A program made the translations under genes and the position numbers. The notes beneath the pieces are model-generated. The model searched no databases. It was not told the origin of the DNA and saw nothing but the letters and a program-made list of their open reading frames with translations. Positions 1 through 11,100 of a stretch of 64,000 nucleotides of DNA are shown here, piece after piece. Source of the stretch: Trochalopteron elliotii (lineage: Eukaryota > Chordata > Aves > Passeriformes > Leiothrichidae); contig JANPWX010000345.1 of the NCBI GenBank assembly GCA_024734555.1, positions 162,159 through 226,158 of the forward strand, written 5' to 3'. How positions within the stretch are numbered: the first letter of the stretch is position 1; each line of letters opens with the position of its first letter.

Positions 1-1959
1 CATCAGCAGCTCTCAGGAGCAGGTGACTGACTGTAGCCTGCACTGGTGGAGCTGGATCTGGGGTCTGGTTCAGACAGCTGCTGGGTGCCAGACTTGTTCC
101 TGCATGGCATTAATTAGCACCTTCTCAGGAGCAAATTGCCTTGCAGCAGCAAGCAGCAGAGTGGTGGGCTAATGGTGTGGGCTACTGCCAGTCCAATCCA
201 GGCAGGAGCTGCCTCCCAGAACTGCCAGTTATCCATGAGCTAGGACACACTCTCTTACCAAAGCTGAAGGTCCTTATTATGGTGGAAAATCTCTTTTCTG
301 TCAGCAAAAGACAGATTTTTAACTGGTTGCACCCCGAGCTGGGACCATGAAGCCCCAGATTTCTTTTCTAATCTCCATCAAGAGGTATCTGCCCAAGGAC
401 CCAGAGTGCTCTGAGTTTTCATATCAACCCTTTGCAGTGTGTCCTGTAGCAAGGGGTGGATTGTCACTAGATTTATGCACAACACTACTATTGATCTGTG
501 TACAAATTAGGTGTGTGGAACAGGGCTGGACTGTTCCAATAAATAATAAATAAATAACAATAAATAAATTGTTAATAAATAACAGAAAGAGCTGTCTGCT
601 TGCCTTCTCTGCTAAGCTAGTGAGTAGCTTTCCCTGCTTGTGATTGAAAGGTGTAGCTGAACTGAAGGCTGGACTCAGGCAACATCCACACTGCCCCTTC
701 ATGCCTGTGCTTAAAAGGAATATTGAGTTGTCTGCCAAGAGGAAGCCCAAGGTCTTGTTTGTGTGGCCCTGGTTTTCCAGGCAAGGGCCAGGCTCAGCCC
801 ATCAGTAAACACAGAGTCTTTGGCTCTTCCTAAGGGTGCCATGGATGTCCTGGCCTGGACATGATGAGCCTGGAAAGGTGTCAGTGGTCACCAACACCTG
901 CTCCCAGACTGAGAAAATAAATGTCCTGCCTGTGACTGTGTGCAGACCAGAGGAGCAGGCTCTGCTTGGCCTGAATCCCTCTCAGAACATCCCATGTGGC
1001 AGTTGGGATTTTAGATAGTGGGGCTGCTGCTCATATCCCAGTAAGCATCTCCTGTGGAAAAGCTGCGTGGGGGGAACTTAGGCAAAGCAGCCAAGCTCAC
1101 ACATCACACACACCATGGTTAGGCTCAACAAGGGGAGGCAAGAAGGGCCTTTGTATGATCAGTTCCAGTGAGGTTTATTCCTTTAGGCCAAAGGGAAACC
1201 AGGAGTAAAGACCTTGTCATGTGGTCTGCACTGGCCTAAATAAAGGGTCAGGAACCAATGGTCAGAGGGCACAGGGGTGGTACAAAGGTCAGTGCCCTAC
1301 AGGGGACATGGGGCAGGGCACCAGGGATATCACAACCAGTGGGGGAACAGGAAAAGGAGAACCCACAAGAATTAGAGACATATATGGAAAGGAAACTGGG
1401 GTGGGTCCCAGTGTTGCAAGGCACCATGAGGGAAGCCTTTTCTTTCAGTCTAGGTGGAAACTGTATGGTGTGTCCTTCCAGGGCAGGACCCTGGGAATTC
1501 CCCTGAGAGGTTCCAGGGACTCCACGGCAGGGGGGAAATGGGCCACTGAATAACCAAATCAATATGATCCCAACAGAAGCTGTTTATTGTTTACATTACA
1601 TGGGCAGATATAGATTTTAGGTCTACTGTCCACGTGGGCATTTTTGGGTTGGCTGAGCTGCTTCTTCCTGAGGCAGGCACACATCCTTCAGGACATCCAA
1701 TTGGTCAAGTGTCCACCCTCACATTGTGCTTCCCCTATCCAGGGTTTACATTTTTTGCAGACATTTTCTCAGGCTCTCTTCTTATTTTTGATCCTGTTGT
1801 TTTCTCAGTACCCTTGATGAATTCCTGAGAGCTCTGATAACAAAACTCCAGCTAGTTTGACAATATTACTCACAACGAATTTGACTGGTGCATCAGAATG
1901 TCCTGTTATACAAATGCATTGCTACACTCCACAACCCCTTTCCTCCTTGCTTTTCCCAG
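1..1959 (+). other. Upstream intron of GABRG4; no exon seen
   Basis: I see no candidate for the preceding gamma-subunit exons here, so this is probably intron. It holds an AT-rich (AATAA)n-like microsatellite at about 537-588. The stretch 1555-1640 includes a TTTATTGTTTAC motif that looks like an antisense retroviral poly(A) site, so an LTR fragment at about 1200-1900 is possible but not demonstrated. Confidence 0.5.
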
Positions 1960-2180
1960 GAATACACCATTGACATCTTCTTTGCCCAGACGTGGTACGA
2001 CCGGCGCCTGCGCTTCAACAGCACCTTGAAGGCTCTGACACTGAACACCAACATGGTGAGCCGCATCTGGATCCCAGACACCTTCTTCAGGAACTCCAAA
2101 CGGGCTGATTCCCACTGGATCACCACTCCCAACCAGCTCCTCCGCATCTGGAATGATGGAAAAGTGCTCTACACGCTCAG
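1960..2180 (+). CDS. GABRG4: GABRG4 coding exon (loop D to loop A region)
   Basis: First visible exon, 221 bp, preceded by a pyrimidine-rich tract ending CCCAG and followed by GTACAG. It starts in phase 0 with EYTIDIFF and ends with two bases of an Arg codon. It encodes the gamma-type ligand-face strand (IDIFFAQTW), an N-glycosylation sequon (FNSTLK), and the [11 protein letters not shown] and [13 protein letters not shown] motifs of Cys-loop receptors. Confidence 0.93.
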
Positions 2181-5100
2181 GTACAGCCAGCAGGCTCTGC
2201 TTGAGGGGAGGGAGCAAAGAGATGGTCAGGTGGTTCCCTGATGCTGTTTTACACCACAACAACACAGACTCTGCAATTCAGAAGGCTGAAAATGACTCCT
2301 TTATTTTTGGCATGTGTCTCTCTTTTATACAATTTTACACAGACCAGTTTGATTGGTGAAACAATGGAAAACTTCTTCAATCACGTTGGTCAGGCCAGAG
2401 GGACATTAAGAAGTAGTCCCTCCTAGGAAAAAGAATGAATAACATTAAGTACAGTTACAAAAACATTTCTCCTGTTTACAGAAAGTTCCTTAAGAAAAAA
2501 ATTGCAGGAAACCAAAACACCTCAGGCATGGAACCAGGGCTGCAGTTCCCTAAGCTATAATCCTTTAAAATGTTGTCTTGGTCAGTCATGTTTTATTCTC
2601 TTAATAAACGTTTGGCTCTTTGTTCCCATAACTTCTCACTTCCATAAACGAATCTGAAAAGTTGACTAAACAGAAGGGCTTTTTGAAGGTGAAACTTAGA
2701 TATTTTTCCTCACCTTGAAAGTATCCAAACATATATTTTTGGTTGGAATGTTCCTGCAAACAGACTGATCTTCAGCAAATTAGTTCTCAAGGAAGTGAGA
2801 ATGCCTCTGTCACATTTAGGTGTTGGAATCAAACCAACTTCACCAGCTCAAAATCTCTTTCTCTCTCTCCGTGTCTCAGGCTGACAATCGAGGCTGAATG
2901 TCTGCTCCAGCTGCAGAATTTCCCAATGGACACTCACTCCTGCCCTTTGGTTTTTTCCAGTTGTGAGTATACATATTTTAAAGATAGCTTTAGAAGGGGA
3001 GCAGAGAAACTTCAGTGGAGTAATGGGAAACCATCCTCCCTTTAGGTACATTTTTTCCCCTAATTTCTTAATTTCACCCTTCCTGAGTCATTACCCTTCA
3101 TGGCCTGAAGCATCCTCCCACTCCTGAGCTAGCAGAGGTCATCAGGGGCAGATTCTCAACTCTGAGTTTCTCCTTAACTTGGGTGGATGGTTGGAGGAGA
3201 TTATTTCACTGACCACCTGGTCACTCCAGGCAGAACACAGATATATTCTGGTGGATAAATGGCACCCGTCCTGCTTTTCATCTTCCCTCTTCTCCCACTC
3301 TCTGAGTGAGGTCTGGAAACGTTCTGCTCCAAAGAAGGGTTGCTCAGACCTCAGATCTCAGTCACTGCTCATCCAGATTCTTCAGCAGAGAGGGCTTGTG
3401 ATGTTATCACATCTCCTCTGGTAGTTTTGCAGGGAGCCTTTCTGCACCGAGAGATCCCTGTCCTCATGTGTGGGTGGGAAATCTGATTTAATCATCTGAG
3501 CTTGGGTTCTCCTGCTTCGCCTGCCACTGAAGAGAAGCAGCTCAGAGCTCTGAGGTGCTTCAGAAGGAGGCAGCATGCTGAGGAAATCTCATCCCTTCAT
3601 CTCCCACCACCCCTCATTCTTTGCTAATTAATGGTGCATGCTGTACATGCTTGATAATTAGAAACACACTGTTAGTTAGCTGCCAAGCTCTTACTCCATC
3701 CTCCTCTGAGGGACTTTCTCCTAGGTCCCTGCTTTACAGCAGGCTTGTTTCTTTATCAGGAAAGCCAGAGGCAGGAAAAGCTGTGCTGCAGCCTGCAGGG
3801 CCAGGTTTTCTTCTCTATGGAGAGTGCATCCCCTTCTTTTCCATAGATCAGCTCCCAAGGCAAGAGGTGCAGACAGGGAGCACACAGAGCAGCCAGAACC
3901 ATGCTGGCAGCTTTGTATTCCCAATGTAATCCTGCTGGGATGGCACTTGTGAGGTGCCAGCTGCCCCAGGGAGATAAAACACTTAAAGATTTCAGGCTGG
4001 TGCAGTCAGAGAATCACAGAACAGTCAGGGCTGGAAGGGGCCTTTGGAGATCACCTATAACAGTCCCACTGACAGGCAGAGTCACCTAGAGCAGGTTACA
4101 CAGGAATACAGCCAGGTGGGGGTTTGAATCCAGAGTTTTGACTTCAGAATCATGGGAGGGAGGCTCCACAACCTCTCTGGGCACACGGTTCCATTGCTCT
4201 GGCACCCTCTAAGAAGTTCTTCCTCAAACCAGCAGAGTCCTCTTGGACCAACCCAAGTCCTTAGAAAGGCTCTGTTTCTGGCAGTGATTTCTTTCTGGCA
4301 TGTTGGATTATACCCTTTTCTGACCCAGAGATGGGGCAACTGAGAGGCATTTAAAAAACTTTTATTCTATTTTCAAGCTCATGTGAAGGGTGAGACAATA
4401 CAGATGTTACAATTCACACCATCACAATCAGAAGCCAAACTATTTCCTAATTACAACACATTATGAGCATTTCTTGGCCTATTAGTTTTTGCTACACAAT
4501 GCTGTTAATGCCTTAAAGCCAATCATCTAAAATCACCCCTCATGGGGCCTACTACAATGCATCTTTCATAGTTTTGTTTCTCTAAAGTATCCAGTCTTAC
4601 TTGCAAGGCCATCCTTTGAAACTTGTTTCCAGTTCCATTTCTCTCTCAACAATGTCCGTCGTATTCCGTGGCATTTCTAAGTCAGCATTTCTTATCTCCA
4701 AGTTTGCATACAGATGCACATTATGTGAGCTTTTTGTCAGGCTTTGAGAATTCTCTAGAAATCCATTTCCCACACTGGCAGTACCTTCCCCATCCCCAGG
4801 GTCTGAAGCAGCCCCTGCTCCTATTCCATGTGGGAATGCCTCAGGGAATCCAAATGAAAAGCACCACAAACACCTGCCTGAAGGGCTCATGTTTGCAGAA
4901 CAGCTCTGGTGAGATGGCAGTGCTTTTGCAGTCAGGCTGGTGCCCAGGGTGGGGGTACAGGGCATGCTCTTCACTGATGCCCATGGCTGGATTTCCCCAG
5001 ATGGATACCCCCGGGAGGAGATCGTCTATCGCTGGCGGCGTTACTCCATCGAGGTCTCCGACCAGCGCACCTGGAGGCTCTACCAGTTCGACTTCACGGG

Positions 5101-8100
5101 GCTGAGGAACACCTCAGAAGTCCTCAGGACTGGGGCAGGTGAGGCAAGGGGGAGGTGACACTGTTGTACACCACAATGACACAGACTTCGACTTCAGAAG
5201 GCTGAAAATTATTCTTCCATTTTTGGGGTGTGTCTTCTTTATATACTTTTTCACACAGACCAATTTGATTGGTGACAAGAAGACAAACCTCTTCAACCAC
5301 ATTGGTCAGAGCAGAGGGACATCAAGGAGAAGTCCCTCCTAGGGAAAAGAATGAAAACATAGTTTACAAAAACATGTTTCTTGTTTACAGAAAATTCCCT
5401 GGGAAAGAAATTTTAGAAAACCAAAACATCTCAAGCACGAAACCAGGGCTACAGAGAGGCAGCCCACAGGAGCACCACAGGAGCACCCCTGCAGGCAGAG
5501 GAGTGGGGAAGGAAGGTTACAGCAGCATGGTCAGAGAAAAAAATCTAAAAATGAAGGGATGGACCTTGGCTGGAGGGAGCAGAAGGGATAGGGATGAAGG
5601 GAGAGGGGAAGATGGAGCAAGGAGAGGCCAGAACCACTGACATCTGTGAGCTGTGGGGTGACAATGCTGATGTGAGTGAAGCTACAATGCTGATGTGAAT
5701 TTAGCTATCCCTAACTGAAGGGTCAGGAGAGGGAACTTAAATCCCCTCTTGTTGCAGTGTGTGCACGCTGTGTAATCTCTGGGTGATGCTTATGGTTGGA
5801 ATGGGGGTGGAGAAATCAGAGCTTCCAGGTCTCAATCTTTCCTTCCGTAAACTCGTGTCAGGCTGATGAACACCTGAACTGTGCTTTAAGAGACAGGGAC
5901 AAGGCTGCATGTGTGAAGAAACTAAATAATGGAAGCCCTTCAGCTCCTCCCCCTCCTCCTCATAATAGCTCACATCCCTTTTCCTTCCCACAGACAACTG
6001 AGGAAAGCCTCTGGATTCCTGGAGGTGGGGTGAGCTCATACTTTTAAGCCCTCTGAAACAGCAAGGAGCAGTGCTTCTCCCACTCTGCAGAAAGCTGCTG
6101 CTCTCAACAGTGAGAAGGGTAGAAAGGCAGCACAAACTGGGACAAGAAGTGAAAGTGTCTTGAATGCACCAGTGGCCCTCTGATGTTTGTAATTCTCTTT
6201 TTTTGGTAATTGCTTGCAAGCTCCATCTTAACCCCAGAGCTGTCAGGTGGCTTTCTTCCAACACTCACTGTGAGCCCCTGAAAAAAGAAAGAACCACCAC
6301 TGTAAGTTGCCAAATGAGCAATTAGGATGTACAGCACCACATGCCTTTTCCAGAGGCAGGAGCAGACTCTCAGTGGAAGTGATTGAAGGACACCTCCTTT
6401 GTCACAGCTCAGGTAGTTCGTTAGCAAGCCAGGCCATGCAGCCTGTTACAGCCAAAGAGCTTCTGTAGAAAAGAAACCCTTGCAGCAATCAGCTGGAGAT
6501 AAATGCTGTCTGCAGTCCCTTCCCTGAAACTTTTCCAAGCTGAGTGCTTTTCAGTGTCCTCAGTCAGGCCAGAATGAAGGCAGCCTGGTGGCCATATGGG
6601 CAGCCAGGCAAACAGCCAGTTGGGCAACCACAAAGTCAGCTCTTCAGTTAGTCACAAAGACATCAAGCAGGACAGCTACAGAGCCAGCCAGGTAGCCACA
6701 GAATCCACTAGCCACAAAACCAGCGAGTCACCAAACCTACTCAGCCAGCCACATGAAGTTAACAATCTGGGCAGCTACAAAACCAGATGGACAGACACTT
6801 CAAACAATGACAAAACCTCACCAGAAACTCCAAATTCTGAATCTTTGCTGATTTTCCTGCTTTAGGAAGCCCCATGTTATGGTTCTTATGTCTCTGTTGC
6901 TTTTTCCTAGGGGAGTACATGGTGATGACAGTTTCTTTTGACCTAAGCAGACGTATGGGTTACTTTGCCATTCAGACCTACATTCCCTGCATCCTGACTG
7001 TTGTTCTTTCCTGGGTTTCCTTCTGGATCAAGAGAGACTCTACACCAGCCAGGACATCTCTGGGTAAGAGACAGGATGATGCATGTCTGATGCTTGTCAA
7101 ACTCTGCCAGGCAAGCAGACTGGCAGTGTTGGTCTACAAAATCTCCTGAAGCCATTTTCTGGCATTTTTGAGCTTACCAGAGAATATTCCACTCCAGCTT
7201 GCTGTGTGTGTAACACTCCACAGCTCAACCAAATCTTCAGCTGTGCTGACTTGGGCTGCTGGATTATCTCAGGAGAGCACCTCACTCTCCTGGCTTCACC
7301 TGAAATCCAAGCACAGCCTTTTCCAGGCTGGCAGTGGGATATTCTCATGCACTAAAAGGGAGAGGCTGAGCTGTGGCATTGCAGTGCTGCCCTAAGGGCT
7401 CCTGTCCCATGCACATTTTCCACATTTCCTCACAACTTTTCCAGGCTTGTGTGCAGGGCAGCTGACAGGAGGGTTGTAGGGTTAATGGGCAGAGTTGCTT
7501 TGCTGCATCCACAGAGCCCCAGGCTCTGGCAGGAGCTGGGAGCCCTGTGGGTACAACCTTGTTCTGTCAGTCACCCCACAGGACCCAGAGAGTGACAACA
7601 GCTCTGCCTATTGTTTAGATTTTCTCAGCAAACTGCAGTGGCTCCTTGGGGCAGGAGAAATGCTCCTGTTGACTGAATGCTGCTCTGATAGATGCTGGGG
7701 TGATCTTCCCAAGTCTTTAATACACTTTGGCTGTATCTGCATTTTGTGATTCCCAGTGCTGTCCTTCCTATCAGCCCCACTGACTTTGCCTTTAATTGGA
7801 GGTAGCATTCCCAGCCCTGCCTGCAGGTCTCTGTGGGAATGGAGAGGAGAGGAGGGGCCATCAGCTATTCAGAGCCCATCCATGATGGCCATGTCTCCCC
7901 ACCCCCCTCTCAAAATTAATTAGTCTGGTGCTGGTGGAGAGAGGAGGAGGAAGAGGGTGTCATTTCCAATGAAGGTGAGAGTGTGCCATAGTCTGTCACT
8001 GGGAAAGGAATGAACAGCAAGAGGAAAATGTGCCCAGCTCTCGGGACTGTCTCAAGAAACAAAGGCAGGTTTCCCCAGGAGAGGAGCCCCTCTCTATGGG

Positions 8101-11100
8101 AAGGGACTGCAGCTCATGAAGAATAATGTATTCTCTCCACAGCCCCTGTTGTACTTAATACAAATGATCCTCAGCACATTTCGAGCCTGCCAGCCTGCAT
8201 TAGGGAGATGTAAACTGGACCAGTTCCACTGGCACTTCAGAAATAGGGGAAGTCACATCACATCTGCTAATGCAAGTACGGCAGGAAAACATGAACATCT
8301 TCTGCTGTGCTCACCCCCAGAGCCACTGAGGTGACCTCAGGAAAGGGTGGCAGGTGGATTTAGGTGGATGCTGAGAAGGAGAAACAGGTGGACTTGCTGC
8401 CCCTTCCCCACATCCTGAAAATCAGTGGACGAGATCACAATACCAACTCCTGTAGCTGATCTTTTGCTGGCTCCTGACATTTCATCTCTGGAAGCAGAAA
8501 CGTGAGCATTTCTGCTTCTGCAAAAAACAATTCCGAGCCCCACTCATGTCAAAAGAAATTCCTTATCACCTCCTACACACTTGCCCTCTGCATCAAGGAA
8601 TGGAGAGATCGTGAAGAGCTGTCTCTGAAGAATAGCCAGGAGCAGATTGAAAATTTATGGGTAGGAATCAGACCAAGGAAATAAAGAGAACCTTTTGATT
8701 GTTATCTGCTACAGGGCAGCCTGATGACCAGGGAGCAGAACAGCACTGGCAGATTTTTCAGGACATTTTCCAAAGAGCACAAGGGTTCTCAATCCCCAGG
8801 TGTAAGAAATCAGGAAAGGAAGGCAAGAGAACAGCATGGATGTGTCAAGAGCTTCTGGCCAGACTAAAGGGTGAGAAGGAAATGCACAGGCAGTGGAAAC
8901 AGGGACAGGTATCCTGGGAGGAGTACAGGGACAGGGATGTAGGGATGTGTAGGGATGGGGTTAGGGATGCAGAGGATACTAACAGGGGCTTCTCCAGGTT
9001 TGTCAGCCAGGAAGGGAAGAGAGCTGGCAAAAACTGGTAAAAATTAATGAGGAGGAGGCTGAGGTAATTTTTTGCCTCAGTCTTCACTGACAGCCTCTGT
9101 CCCCACATTCCCCAGTGGATGGACTGCAAGACAAGGACTAGAGCAGCAAAGTCCCTCTCACTGCAAGAGAAGATCAGCTTTGAGACCGCCTGAGGAACCT
9201 GAACATCCATAAGTCTGTGGGACCTGACAAGATACATCCCAGAGCATGGCTGATGTGGCTTCCCAGCCACTCTCCATGATACTTGAAAAGCCATAGTAGT
9301 AACCAGAAAAGAGGTAATATTGCACCCATTTTTTCAAAGGGTAAAAAGGAGGACCCCAGGAACTACAGACCTGTCAGCCTCCCCTCTCTGCCTGGGAATA
9401 TCATGGCACAGATCCTTCTAGAAGCTGTGCTGAGGCACATGGAGGACAGGAGGTGAAGATCAGCCTCATCTGCATGACCAACCCAGCCTCATGCAGAGTC
9501 TTGAGTTTTCAGCTCATTTACCAGTCCACATTGATGGTCTGTTTGATGTTCAAAACCTAAGTTTTTGAACATCATTCTTTTTCATGGAGCATTGTCAGAG
9601 CTCTATTTTCATAGAGCATTGTCATTGTTTTTCACAGAGCATCGGTTCCTCAAGACCAAGAGCAAAAATGGCACCAGACAACCAGAGCAGAGGGAAAATG
9701 GGGCTGTTTTGAGGGGTGTAGAAGGCAGAAGTGCTGCTTGTCAGTACTTAAGGCAGCTGTTTTCTCTCCCAGGTATCACGACTGTGCTCACCATGACCAC
9801 CCTGAGCACCATCTCCCGCAAGCACCTGCCCCGTGTGTCCTACATCACAGCCATGGACCTCTTTGTCTCCGTGTGCTTCATCTTCGTCTTCGCCGCCCTC
9901 ATGGAGTACGCCACGCTCAACTACCTGGTGGGGAACAAGAAACCCCTGGAGCACAGCCACAGGAAAGCCAGGCTGGTAGGTCACAGGGGCTGGCAGAGGT
10001 GGATGCTGTAACAATCCCAAGCTGTATAAAAATATCCTCTCTGAGCCTGCCCTGGGAACTGTGATGTGGTTTAGTGTCGCCAGATGGATACGAACGAGCT
10101 ACACTCGCACCGCTCGATTGTGCAAGCAAAAGGAGGAAGTTTATTTTGGGATTAGGGTTTAAATAGTTTTTGGAGTTTGATCAGGAATTGGAGGACGAGG
10201 TTGATGAAATAACCCCCCGGCAGCCCCTCAGGGCTGTTTGGCTAGCTCAGTCCTTTGGAGGGATATTCCAGGGACAAGACAAAAGATTCAAAAGAGGCTC
10301 TTACCCTGTGTCTATTTTCCAAGCCCTTATTCTTGAAGAAAGTCCAGGGGAGCAAGAGAAGGAATAAGGAAGAACAGGGCCTTATCTAGTCTCCTGCTCA
10401 GGAAAGATAGCTGGATCTCAGCCAGCCAGGTCAAGAAAGGGAGGAAGGGTCAAACCATATAGGCTTCAGGTTTCAGGGGGTCCTTGGGGGGAAAACCATG
10501 ACCCAGAGAAATACAACAGGTTGACACCTCTTTTACCCCACTGGTCAAACTAGAAGTCCATCAATTTGTCCTTCCCCCAGGAAGGAATGCACAGTTTACA
10601 AAATATCACTCTTTGTTTATGTTATAATGCAGGAGAAAACTCCAGTACAAAATGTGAACATCAGAAGGCTGATAAAATCAGGGCAACAGTTTAATGCCTG
10701 ACCCATACTGAGTTCATCCACACACCACTGTGTGCTGGGTCTGAGAGGTGAGACACAACCCGAGAAAGCAGCTGAGGCTCCCTTAAAACAAGGAAGCCCC
10801 TGTCAGAGCCAGGCACCCTGTGCTTTCTTCAGAATTGCTGGAGAGCTTATCAGAACAGTTTAGAATGGCTCACATGACTGAATATAAATGCCACTTTAAG
10901 ATGCCTGTATCAGTTTGATCTCTGGATTACAGAGGTATCTTAGGTCACAGAGAGGCAGAAACTGATTTTTTTTTGTGGTCTTCCATCAGAAGACCTCCTG
11001 AGTGTGGGGATAGTGAACCCATGGTGGTCATAATTCTCTTCATCCTCATCCTCTATGATGAGATCTGCCCATGCTCATGGCAGGTACTTCTGACACACAA

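Noticed and set aside
5737..6264. 175-codon minus-strand open frame within a GABRG4 intron
   Set aside because: It is antisense within an intron, has no motifs, and crosses ordinary intronic sequence.
7064..9772. Possible intronic microRNA like miR-224/miR-452, which sit in the mammalian GABRE gene
   Set aside because: I saw no hairpin matching these, and they are thought to be mammal-specific. A structure search would be needed to exclude others.
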